Shown here in pieces: positions 9,603-17,541 of a DNA stretch of 64,000 bases. The stretch is taken from the NCBI RefSeq assembly GCF_020037025.1, contig NZ_JAIQLH010000079.1:1-64000 (forward strand), in the 5' to 3' direction. Positions within the stretch are counted from its first letter, which is position 1. Every line of letters begins with the position of its first letter. Both the position numbers and the translations under genes were made by a program. The notes under the pieces are model-generated. The model was not told the origin of the DNA. It did not search any database and saw only the letters and a list, made by a program, of their open reading frames with translations. The stretch comes from Streptomyces huiliensis (lineage in GTDB: Bacteria; Actinomycetota; Actinomycetes; Streptomycetales; Streptomycetaceae).

Positions 9603-9778
9603 AGTCGGTCCGCGTCGACGACGGCCCGGGCGAACGCCTCGGGCGCCTCCTGGGGCAGGTTGTGCCCGACGCCCTTCAGGGTCCGGTGGTCGTACGGACC
9701 GGTGAACCGGTCCCGGTAGGCGGGGCCGGCACCGGCCCAGAGGCCGCGCGCCTTCCCGAACGTGCGCCGATTGATCAC
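9599..9778 (-). pseudogene. C-terminal remnant of an alpha/beta hydrolase
   Basis: About 59 codons read as the end of an alpha/beta hydrolase: YRDRFTGPYDHRTLKGVGHN, then LPQEAPEAFARAVVDADRL before the stop. The GVGHNLPQEAPEAFA part carries the catalytic His in its usual setting. The rest of the enzyme (nucleophile elbow, acid) is absent upstream: 9780-10069 holds no matching frame. The most likely reading is decay after a deletion. A GTG at 9778 could in principle start a short peptide, but no ribosome binding site supports it. Confidence 0.6.
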
Positions 9779-10069
9779 GCCAAGCCCTCCGTGCGTGCGA
9801 AGTGCCTGCGCCCGCCGGGGGCGTGCCGACGACTATGGCACGCCGCGCGTCACCGGTCAAACAGGTGACGTCCGGCAACTCACCGCAGACTGGCGCTGTT
9901 TGGTCGGGGGTGCGGGGGCGGAGCTCCCGCAAGAAACGGTGAAAGGGCGGGACAGGGGCCACTCCCCCTCACCCCCCACGCAGGACCACATCCGCCCGCG
10001 CCCGCAACCCGCCCACCGCGAGCCGGTGCTCCTCGACCGCCTGCCACCCGCGGTCCGGGAGCGGGCCCC

Positions 10070-10672
10070 CTACTCCGACACCTCCCGCACCTCCCCCGAC
10101 CCCAGCGCGACCACCGCCCGCACCCGCATCGGTTCCTCCCCGCGCCGGGACAGCAGCGCGATCTCCTCCACCTCGGCCGACAGCGCCCCGAGCCGGGCCG
10201 CGCACGCGGCGGCCAGGGTGCGCGGCTCGGTGGTGCGGCCGAGGGAGAGGTGCGGGACGAAACGGTCGCCGCGGCCGGGGCGGAGGGGGACGCGGGACGT
10301 CAGCTCGGCGTGCAGGAGCGCCCAGGGGGCCAGGCCGGCCGCCGCCGGGTCGAGCCACACCGTGGCGTACCGCCGGTGCCGGAAGTACCGGACGCCCGCC
10401 AGCCGCGCCGGGAAGGCCGGGCACTCGGCCGCCGCGGCGGAGAGCAGCGGCAGGGCGCGCCCGAACACCTCCTCGGGGACGAAGCCGAACAGCAGGTTCA
10501 CGTGCGGCGGCCACCGCCGCACCTGCGGGTCGTGCTCCCGGCGGATGTCCTGGATCGCCGGCCAGAGCGCGCGCGGCGGCAGCCACGCCACGGCCGTCCG
10601 GGCCGTCGGTGCCGTCTCCGCTAGCGGATCGCCGTCCACGTACCCATGATCCCGGCCGCATCCGGATCGCAC
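10070..10672 (-). CDS. 2'-5' RNA ligase / cyclic phosphodiesterase family protein
   Basis: A protein of about 190-200 residues in the 2H phosphoesterase family. The two histidine motifs are HVNLLFGFV (about residue 57) and HLSLGRT (about residue 144), the HxTx-type pairs that form the active site. Such proteins hydrolyse 2',3'-cyclic phosphates or related RNA ends; the native substrate here is unknown. The start is uncertain: an ATG at 10672 and a GTG at 10639 are in frame and neither has a clear ribosome binding site. After its stop the next frame reads WQAVEEHRLAVGGLRARADV, protein-like, so a frameshift near the C-terminus is possible. It is divergent from the metE leader. Confidence 0.82.
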   Translation of the reverse strand: MRSGCGRDHGYVDGDPLAETAPTARTAVAWLPPRALWPAIQDIRREHDPQVRRWPPHVNLLFGFVPEEVFGRALPLLSAAAAECPAFPARLAGVRYFRHRRYATVWLDPAAAGLAPWALLHAELTSRVPLRPGRGDRFVPHLSLGRTTEPRTLAAACAARLGALSAEVEEIALLSRRGEEPMRVRAVVALGSGEVREVSE

Positions 10673-10774
10673 GAGTCGGACAGCCGTCGTCCCGCGAGAC
10701 CCGGCCGCCCCACGTGTCCCACCTCACCATCCGAATCGCGAACTCCCCTCCTCCGGAAGCCCCGCACCCTCTAC

Positions 10775-10985
10775 GCTGGCCGGAGCAGCCGGTTCGCCCC
10801 GCCCGCCAGACGGGAGCGTCGCAAGAGGGAACCCGGTGGGAATCCGGGACTGCCCCGCAGCGGTGAGCGGGAACGACCGCCGTCATACGCACTGGGCCCG
10901 ACGTACGGGGCCTGGGAAGCGACGGCCAGTAGGTGCCTCGTACGTCACGAGGCGCGCCCGCGAGTCCGAAGACCTGCCGACTGCC
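10775..10985 (+). promoter_or_regulatory. Cobalamin riboswitch upstream of metE
   Basis: The stretch has the conserved parts of an adenosylcobalamin riboswitch in order. First comes GCAAGAGGGAACCCGGTGGG with AATCCGGGACTGCCCCGCAG, then the variable middle, then the B12 box region GAGTCCGAAGACCTGCCGA near 10961-10980. It lies about 180 bases before the metE start on the same strand. Repression of the cobalamin-independent methionine synthase when cobalamin is present is the expected logic. The ends are approximate. Confidence 0.92.
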
Positions 10986-11164
10986 CGTGTGCGGACCGTT
11001 CCGTACGCGGACATCCCGGTGACCTCGAGGGCGGGTCGGCGTACACACCAGACGGCACGACCGCGCCTTTGCCGCGCGGGGTCGCGGCCGTCCGGTCCGT
11101 CGCACCCTTCGCGCTCTCGTCCCGCACCGGGATCTCAGGGATCCATCTCGCGAAGGAGATCTCC

Positions 11165-13489
11165 GTGACAGCGAAGTCCGCAGCCGCGGCAGCACGGGCC
11201 ACCGTGTACGGCTACCCCCGCCAGGGCCGGAACCGGGAACTGAAGAAGGCGGTCGAGGGCTACTGGAAGGGCCGCGTGACGGCCGACGCCCTCCGGGACA
11301 CCGCCGCCGAGCTCCGGCGGGGCAACTGGCGGCAGCTCGCCGACGAAGGCGTCCACGAGGTGCCCACCGGCGACTTCTCGTACTACGACCACGTCCTCGA
11401 CACCACCGTCATGGTCGGCGCGATCCCCGCCCGGCACCGGGCCGCCGTCGAGGCGGACGCCCTGGGCGGGTACTTCGCGATGGCGCGCGGCACGCAGGAC
11501 GTGGCGCCGCTGGAGATGACCAAGTGGTTCGACACCAACTACCACTACCTGGTGCCGGAGCTGGGCCCGGACACCGTGTTCCGCGCCGATCCGGCCGAGC
11601 AGGTAGCGGAGTTGGGGGAGGCGCTCGCCCTCGGCCTGACGGCCCGTCCGGTCCTCGTCGGCCCGGTCACGTACCTGCTGCTCGCCAAGCCCGCCCCGGG
11701 CGTGGCCGCGGACTTCGACCCGCTCACCCTGCTGGACCGGCTGCTGCCGGTGTACGCCGAGGTCCTGGCCGCCCTGCGGGCGGCCGGCGCCGAGTGGGTG
11801 CAGCTGGACGAGCCGGCCCTGGTCCAGGACCGCACCCCGGCCGAGCTGAACGCCGCCGCCCGCGCCTACCGCGAGCTCGGCGGCCTGCCCGGGCCCGACC
11901 GGCCCAAGCTGCTCGTCGCCTCCTACTTCGACCGGCTCGGCGACGCGCTTCCCGTCCTGGCCAAGGCGCCGGTGGAGGGGCTCGCCCTGGACTTCACCGA
12001 GGCCGCCGCCGCCAACCTCGACGACCTCGCCGCCGTCGGCGGGCTGCCCGGCAAGCGGCTGGTCGCCGGGGTCGTCAACGGCCGCAACATCTGGGTGAAC
12101 GACCTGGAGAAGTCCCTCGCCACCCTGGGCACGCTGCTCGGGCTGGCGGACCGGGTGGACGTGTCCGCCTCCTCGTCCCTCCTCCACGTCCCGCTCGACG
12201 CCGCCCTGGAGCGCGACATCGAGCCGCAGATCCTGCGCTGGCTGGCCTTCGCGCGGCAGAAGACGCGGGAGATCGCGATCCTGGCCAAGGGCCTCGGCCA
12301 GGGCACCGACACCATCGCCGCCGAACTGGCCGCCAACCGGGCCGACCTGGCCTCCCGCGCCGGTTCCCCGATCACCCGCGACCCGGCCGTACGGGCGCGC
12401 GCGGCGGCGGTGACGGAGGCCGACGCCCGCCGGTCCCAGCCGTACGCCGAGCGGGCCGGCGCGCAGCGGACCCGCCTCGGCCTGCCGCTGCTGCCGACCA
12501 CGACCATCGGCTCCTTCCCGCAGACCGGCGAACTCCGCGCCGCCCGCGCCGACCTGCGCGCGGGCCGGATCGGCACGGCCGGCTACGAGGAGCGGATCGG
12601 GGCCGAGATCCGGGAGGTGATCTCCTTCCAGGAGAAGACCGGTCTCGACGTCCTCGTGCACGGCGAGCCCGAACGCAACGACATGGTCCAGTACTTCGCC
12701 GAGCGGCTCACCGGCTACCTCGCCACCCAGCACGGCTGGGTGCAGTCGTACGGCACCCGCTACGTCCGTCCGCCCGTCCTGGCCGGCGACATCTCCCGCC
12801 CGGAGCCGATGACCGTGCGCTGGACGACGTACGCGCAGTCGCTCACCGACCGTCCGGTCAAGGGCATGCTCACCGGCCCGGTCACCATGCTCGCCTGGTC
12901 GTTCGTGCGCGACGACCAGCCCCTCTCCGACACCGCACGGCAGGTCGCCCTCGCCCTGCGCGACGAGGTGGAGGACCTGGAGGCGTCCGGCACGTCGGTG
13001 ATCCAGGTCGACGAGCCGGCGCTGCGCGAGACGCTGCCCCTGCGTGCCGCCGACCGACCCGCGTACCTGACCTGGGCGACGGAGTCCTTCCGCCTCACCA
13101 CGAGCGGCGTCCGCCCGGACACCCAGATCCACACGCACATGTGCTACGCCGAGTTCGGGGACGTCGTCCAGGCCATCGACGACCTCGACGCCGACGTCAT
13201 CAGCCTGGAGGCGGCCCGTTCGCACATGCAGGTCGCCCGCGAGCTGGCCGCGCACGGCTATCCGCGGGAGGCGGGTCCCGGCGTCTACGACATCCACTCG
13301 CCGCGCGTGCCGAGCGCGGAGGAGGCGGCGGAGCTGCTGCGCACCGGGCTGAAGGCGATCCCGGCCGAGCGGCTGTGGGTCAACCCGGACTGCGGGCTGA
13401 AGACCCGCGGCTGGCCGGAGACCCGGGCCTCGCTGGAGAACCTGGTGGCCGCCGCCCGGACCGTCCGCGGCGAACTGTCCGGCGGCTGA
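11165..13489 (+). CDS. metE: Cobalamin-independent methionine synthase
   Basis: A 774-residue MetE, which transfers the methyl group of methyltetrahydrofolate (polyglutamate) to homocysteine as the last step of methionine synthesis. Length fits the family. The N-terminal domain opens VYGYPRQGRNRELKKAVEGYW. The C-terminal catalytic domain starts LPTTTIGSFPQTGELR and carries the zinc-site motifs HMCYAEF (His and Cys) and NPDCGLKTR (Cys), as well as QVDEPALRE. The GTG start at 11165 follows GAAGGAGAT at a good distance. The cobalamin riboswitch upstream should turn it off when vitamin B12 allows the MetH route. Confidence 0.97.
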   Translation: MTAKSAAAAARATVYGYPRQGRNRELKKAVEGYWKGRVTADALRDTAAELRRGNWRQLADEGVHEVPTGDFSYYDHVLDTTVMVGAIPARHRAAVEADALGGYFAMARGTQDVAPLEMTKWFDTNYHYLVPELGPDTVFRADPAEQVAELGEALALGLTARPVLVGPVTYLLLAKPAPGVAADFDPLTLLDRLLPVYAEVLAALRAAGAEWVQLDEPALVQDRTPAELNAAARAYRELGGLPGPDRPKLLVASYFDRLGDALPVLAKAPVEGLALDFTEAAAANLDDLAAVGGLPGKRLVAGVVNGRNIWVNDLEKSLATLGTLLGLADRVDVSASSSLLHVPLDAALERDIEPQILRWLAFARQKTREIAILAKGLGQGTDTIAAELAANRADLASRAGSPITRDPAVRARAAAVTEADARRSQPYAERAGAQRTRLGLPLLPTTTIGSFPQTGELRAARADLRAGRIGTAGYEERIGAEIREVISFQEKTGLDVLVHGEPERNDMVQYFAERLTGYLATQHGWVQSYGTRYVRPPVLAGDISRPEPMTVRWTTYAQSLTDRPVKGMLTGPVTMLAWSFVRDDQPLSDTARQVALALRDEVEDLEASGTSVIQVDEPALRETLPLRAADRPAYLTWATESFRLTTSGVRPDTQIHTHMCYAEFGDVVQAIDDLDADVISLEAARSHMQVARELAAHGYPREAGPGVYDIHSPRVPSAEEAAELLRTGLKAIPAERLWVNPDCGLKTRGWPETRASLENLVAAARTVRGELSGG

Positions 13490-13494
13490 GAGGC

Positions 13495-13538
13495 GGACGG
13501 GCCCGCCGGCCCGCCTGGGCGGTCCGGCGGGCCCGTCC
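13495..13538. terminator. Strong hairpin between metE and the valine operon
   Basis: A perfect 15-bp inverted repeat, GGACGGGCCCGCCGG (13495-13509) and its complement (13524-13538), with a 14-base loop. It lies between the stops of two convergent genes, so it can serve both strands. There is no T run, as is common in Streptomyces. Confidence 0.8.
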
Positions 13539-13545
13539 GGGCGGG

Positions 13546-14340
13546 TCAGCGGTGGCCGAAGCGCGGCGGCCGCTTCTCGACGAACGCCGTCATCCCCTCC
13601 TTCTGGTCCTCGGTCGCGAACACCGCGTGGAACAGCCGGCGTTCGAAGCGCACGCCCTCGGCGAGGGTGGTCTCGAAGGCGCGGTTGACGCTCTCCTTGG
13701 CCATCATCGCGACCGGCGCCGACATCCCCGCCACGGTCTCGGCCACGCTCAGCGCCTCGGCGAGCAGCTCGCCGGCCGGGACGACGCGGGAGACGAGCCC
13801 GGCCCGTTCGGCCTCGGCCGCGTCCATGGTGCGGCCGGTGAGGCACAGCTCCATGGCCTTGGCCTTGCCGACGGCCCGGGTCAGCCGCTGCGAGCCGCCG
13901 ATGCCCGGGATGACCCCGAGCTTGATCTCCGGCTGGCCGAAGACCGCCGTGTCGGCGGCGAGCACGATGTCGCAGAGCATGGCGAGTTCGCAGCCGCCGC
14001 CGAGCGCGTAGCCGGAGACGGCGGCGACGGTGGGCGTGCGCAGCGCGCCGAGCCGGTCCCAGGCGGTGAACCAGTCGCCGAGGTACATGTCGGTGTAACT
14101 CCGCGGCCGCATCTCCTTGATGTCCGCCCCGGCGGCGAACGCCTTCTCCGACCCGGTGATGACGACACAGCCGACGTCCGGGTCCCGGTCGAGGGCGGCG
14201 GTGGCGTCCACGACCTCGTCCATCACCTGGAGGTTGAGGGCGTTGAGCGCCTTGGGGCGGTTGAGGGTGAGGAGAGCGGTGCGGCCCTTGCGTTCGACCA
14301 GGATGGTCTCGTAGGGCGGCGTGCCGTGCGGGTCCGTCAC
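13546..14340 (-). CDS. Enoyl-CoA hydratase
   Basis: A 264-residue crotonase-family hydratase. It has TLNRPKALNALN, the oxyanion-hole segment AFAAGADIKEM, and the active-site region GYALGGGCELAMLCDIVLA with the catalytic Glu, then FGQPEIKLGVIPGIGGSQRL with the second catalytic Glu. In this operon it should hydrate methacrylyl-CoA to 3-hydroxyisobutyryl-CoA in valine breakdown. The GTG start at 14340 overlaps the upstream dehydrogenase stop (GTGA). It is the last gene of the five-gene operon and ends at a bidirectional hairpin. Confidence 0.93.
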   Translation of the reverse strand: MTDPHGTPPYETILVERKGRTALLTLNRPKALNALNLQVMDEVVDATAALDRDPDVGCVVITGSEKAFAAGADIKEMRPRSYTDMYLGDWFTAWDRLGALRTPTVAAVSGYALGGGCELAMLCDIVLAADTAVFGQPEIKLGVIPGIGGSQRLTRAVGKAKAMELCLTGRTMDAAEAERAGLVSRVVPAGELLAEALSVAETVAGMSAPVAMMAKESVNRAFETTLAEGVRFERRLFHAVFATEDQKEGMTAFVEKRPPRFGHR

Positions 14341-15290
14341 GCGTGCTCCCCTTCCGCCGGCTGCCCGGAGTTGTCCCGTATCACGCGGAAGATCCCGGAG
14401 AAGTCCTCCTCGGCCCCCCTGCCCTCGGCGAACGCGGTGTACAGCTCGGCCGCGCGCAGCCCGAGGGCGGCGTCCACGCCGCCGGCCCGGATGGCGTTCG
14501 CGGCGAGGCGGAGGTCCTTGGCCATCAGCGGGGCGGAGAAGCCGGGGCGGTAGTCGCGGTTGGCCGGGCTGGCCGGGACCGGGCCGGGCACCGGACAGTT
14601 GACGGTCAGGGCCCAGCACTGCCCGGAGGACGTGGACGCCACGTCGAACATGGCCTGCTGGGAGAGGCCGAGGCTCTCGCCGAGGACGAACGCCTCGCTG
14701 ATGGCGATCATCGAGATGCCGAGGATCATGTTGTTGCAGATCTTGGCGGCCTGCCCGGCGCCCGCCGGCCCGCAGTGCACGGTCTTGCGGCCCATCCCGG
14801 CCAGCACCGGCTCGGCCTCCGCGAACTCCGCCGCGTCGCCGCCGGCCATGAACGTCAGGGTGGCGGCCTCGGCGCCGAACACGCCGCCCGAGACGGGGGC
14901 GTCCAGGGCCCGGTGCCCGGCCGCGCGCGCCGCCTCGTGGGCAGCGCGGGCGTCGGCGACGTCGATCGTCGAGCTGTCGACGAAGAGGGTGCCGGGCCGG
15001 GCGGCGGCCAGCAGCCCGCCGTCCGTGTAGAGGTCGAGGACGTGCCGTCCCGTCGGCAGCATGGTGAACACGAGGTCGGCGTCCGCGACGGCCTCGGCGG
15101 CGGACGCGGCGGGCCGGACGCCGGCCTTGGCGGCGGCCTCGACGGCCTCCGGGACCAGGTCGAAGCCGGTGACGCGGTGTCCCGCCTTCACCAGGTTGGC
15201 GGCCATCGGGCCGCCCATGTTGCCGAGGCCGACGAAGCCGACGGTCTTCACCGTCACGGGCGTCGTCTCGTTCGCTGGGGTCGCAGTCAC
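14337..15290 (-). CDS. mmsB: 3-hydroxyisobutyrate dehydrogenase
   Basis: A 317-residue NAD-dependent beta-hydroxyacid dehydrogenase that oxidises 3-hydroxyisobutyrate to methylmalonate semialdehyde. The N-terminal Rossmann motif is VGFVGLGNMGGPMAANL, the family signature. The substrate segment DAPVSGGVFGAEAATL and the catalytic Lys region GAGQAAKICNNM are intact. It overlaps both neighbours by 4 bases, as all genes in this operon do, which supports coupled translation and the chosen starts. The product feeds MmsA, encoded three genes upstream. Confidence 0.95.
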   Translation of the reverse strand: MTATPANETTPVTVKTVGFVGLGNMGGPMAANLVKAGHRVTGFDLVPEAVEAAAKAGVRPAASAAEAVADADLVFTMLPTGRHVLDLYTDGGLLAAARPGTLFVDSSTIDVADARAAHEAARAAGHRALDAPVSGGVFGAEAATLTFMAGGDAAEFAEAEPVLAGMGRKTVHCGPAGAGQAAKICNNMILGISMIAISEAFVLGESLGLSQQAMFDVASTSSGQCWALTVNCPVPGPVPASPANRDYRPGFSAPLMAKDLRLAANAIRAGGVDAALGLRAAELYTAFAEGRGAEEDFSGIFRVIRDNSGQPAEGEHA

Positions 15291-16387
15291 CAGGGCACCT
15301 CCTGTAGTGGACCGTCACCGGGGGCCAGGGTGAGCTCCCGGTCGCCGAGCGGGGCGAAGAAGCGGTCGACGTCCTCGGCGGAGACGTCGGCGAGCGTGGC
15401 GGGCGTCCAGCGCGGGTTCCGGTCCTTGTCGACGACCTGGGCGCGGATGCCCTCCACCAGGTCCAGCGTGGTGAGCGCGGCGCAGGAGACGCGGTACTCC
15501 TGCTCCAGCACCCGTTCCAGCCGGCCCAGCGCGGGGGCGCGCCGCAGCGCGGCGAGGGTGACCTTGAGTGCGGTGGGCGACTTGCCGAGGATCGCCTCGG
15601 CGGCCTCCTTGGCGGCCGGGTGTCCACTGCCCTGGAGCCGGTCGACGATCTCCTCGACGGTGTCGGCCGCGTAGCAGGTGTCGATCCACTCCCGGTGCGC
15701 CGCCAGCACGCCCTCCGGCGGCGACGTGACGAACCCGGGCAGGACCTCGTGGACGGGCCGGTGGGCGAGGGCGGCGGTGAGGGCGGGCAGGTGTGCGGCG
15801 GGGACGCAGAGGTCGGCGAGGCCGCAGAGCAGCGCGTCGGCGGCGCCCACTGCGCCGGCGGTCAGCGCGAGGTGGGTGCCGAGTCCGCCGGGGGCGAGGG
15901 AGAGCAGGTAGGTGCCGCCGACGTCGGGGACGAAGCCGATGCCGGTCTCGGGCATGGCCAGGCGGGAGCGTTCGGTGACGATCCGGACGCTGCCGTGGGC
16001 GGAGACGCCGATGCCGCCGCCCATGACGATGCCGTCCATGACGGCGACGTACGGCTTGGGGTAGCGGGCGATGCGGGCGTTGAGCCGGTATTCGGCGCGC
16101 CAGAACGCCGCCGAGGCGTCGCCGCCCGCGCGGGCGTCGTCGTGGATGGCGCGGATGTCGCCGCCCGCGCAGAGGCCGCGGTCGCCGGCGCCGGTGAGGA
16201 CGACGGTCCGTACGGCCGGGTCGCGTTCCCAGGTGTCGAGGGCCTCGGCGATCCGGTCGACCATGGGGTGGGTGAGGGCGTTGAGTGCCTTGGGGCGGTT
16301 GAGGGTGATGTACGCCGCGTGCCCCTCGGTGCGGAGGAGGACGGAGTCGTCGGCCCTCGTCGCGCCGGCGCTCGTCGCGTCGGTCAT
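15287..16387 (-). CDS. 3-hydroxyisobutyryl-CoA hydrolase
   Basis: A 366-residue member of the crotonase superfamily, longer than a plain enoyl-CoA hydratase and close to the HIBCH length. It frees 3-hydroxyisobutyrate from its CoA ester. Seen motifs: TLNRPKALNALTHPM, RGLCAGGDIRAIHDDA, DGIVMGGGIGVSAHGSVRI and AMPETGIGFVPDVGGTYLLS, where the Glu and Asp expected for HIBCH activity are present. ATG at 16387 overlaps the acyl-CoA dehydrogenase stop (ATGA). Confidence 0.93.
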   Translation of the reverse strand: MTDATSAGATRADDSVLLRTEGHAAYITLNRPKALNALTHPMVDRIAEALDTWERDPAVRTVVLTGAGDRGLCAGGDIRAIHDDARAGGDASAAFWRAEYRLNARIARYPKPYVAVMDGIVMGGGIGVSAHGSVRIVTERSRLAMPETGIGFVPDVGGTYLLSLAPGGLGTHLALTAGAVGAADALLCGLADLCVPAAHLPALTAALAHRPVHEVLPGFVTSPPEGVLAAHREWIDTCYAADTVEEIVDRLQGSGHPAAKEAAEAILGKSPTALKVTLAALRRAPALGRLERVLEQEYRVSCAALTTLDLVEGIRAQVVDKDRNPRWTPATLADVSAEDVDRFFAPLGDRELTLAPGDGPLQEVPW

Positions 16388-17541
16388 GACCGGACCCCCG
16401 CCGTGAGGCCGCGGGCGACGATGAGGCTCATGATCTCGTTGGTCCCTTCCAGGATGCGGTGCACGCGGAGGTCGCGGACTATTTTCTCGATGCCGTACTC
16501 GCTGAGATAGCCGTAGCCACCGTGGAGTTGGAGAGCGCGGTCGGCGACGGAGTAGCCGGTGTCGGTGGCGAACCGCTTTGCCATGGCGCAGAGTTCGGCC
16601 GCCTTGGGGTCGCCGCGGTCCAGGGCCTCGGCGGCCTGCCGGACGAGGGCGCGGGCCGCGGCCAGTTCGGTGGCCATGTCGGCGAGGCGGAACTGGAGGG
16701 CCTGCGCCTCCAGCAGCGGGGCGCCGAACGCCTCCCGGTCGGCCAGGTACTCCAGGCTGCGGTGCAGGGCGCTGCGCGCGCCGCCGAGGGAGCAGGCGGC
16801 GATGCCGAGGCGGCCGCCGTTGAGGCCGTTCATGGCGATGCGGAAGCCGTCGCCCTCGGCGCCGAGCAGCCGGTCGGCGGGGATCCGGACGCCGTCCAGG
16901 ACCACCTGGCGGGTGGGCTGGGCGTTCCAGCCCATCTTCCGTTCGTCGGGGCCGAAGGACAGGCCGGGGTCGTCGCGTTCGACGACGAACGCCGAGACGC
17001 CGCGGGGTCCTTCGGCGCCGGTGCGGGCCATCACCACGTACACCTCGGAGGCGCCGGCGCCGGAGATGAACTGCTTGACGCCGGTGAGGACGTAGTGGTC
17101 GCCGTCGCGGACGGCGCGGGTGCTCAGCGCGGCGGCGTCGGAGCCGGCGCCCGGCTCGGTGAGGCAGTAGCTGCCGGGCCGGTCCAAGGAGCAGAGGGCG
17201 GGCAGCCAGCGGGCGCGCTGGGCGGCGTCGCCGTAGCGGTCGATCATCCAGGCGACCATGTTGTGGATGGACAGGTACCCGGCGATGGACGGGCAGCCGG
17301 TGGCCAGGACCTCGAAGACCAGGACGCCGTCGGCGCGGGTGAGGCCGGAGCCGCCCGCGTCCTCGGACACGTAGACGCCGCCGAGGCCGAGGGCGGCGGC
17401 CTTGCGGAGGACGTCGAGGGGGAAGTGCTTGTCCCGGTCCCAGGCGACGGCGTGCGGGGCGAGGTGCTCCTGCGCGAAGTCCAGCGTGGTCTCGACCAGG
17501 GCGAGCTGGTCGTCGGTGAGGAGGGTGGTCATCGCGCTCAC
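16384..17541 (-). CDS. Acyl-CoA dehydrogenase, likely isobutyryl-CoA dehydrogenase
   Basis: A flavoprotein of about 385 residues that oxidises a short branched acyl-CoA to its 2-enoyl form. FAD-binding segments YCLTEPGAGSDAAAL and GVKQFISGAGASEVYVV are intact. The C-terminal signature QLHGGYGYLSEYGIEKIVRD is followed by VHRILEGTNEIM with the catalytic Glu of this subfamily. The operon context points to isobutyryl-CoA as substrate. The start is either GTG 17541, which would overlap the mmsA stop by 4 bases like every other junction here, or ATG 17532 three codons later. I chose the GTG. Confidence 0.92.
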   Translation of the reverse strand: MSAMTTLLTDDQLALVETTLDFAQEHLAPHAVAWDRDKHFPLDVLRKAAALGLGGVYVSEDAGGSGLTRADGVLVFEVLATGCPSIAGYLSIHNMVAWMIDRYGDAAQRARWLPALCSLDRPGSYCLTEPGAGSDAAALSTRAVRDGDHYVLTGVKQFISGAGASEVYVVMARTGAEGPRGVSAFVVERDDPGLSFGPDERKMGWNAQPTRQVVLDGVRIPADRLLGAEGDGFRIAMNGLNGGRLGIAACSLGGARSALHRSLEYLADREAFGAPLLEAQALQFRLADMATELAAARALVRQAAEALDRGDPKAAELCAMAKRFATDTGYSVADRALQLHGGYGYLSEYGIEKIVRDLRVHRILEGTNEIMSLIVARGLTAGVRS

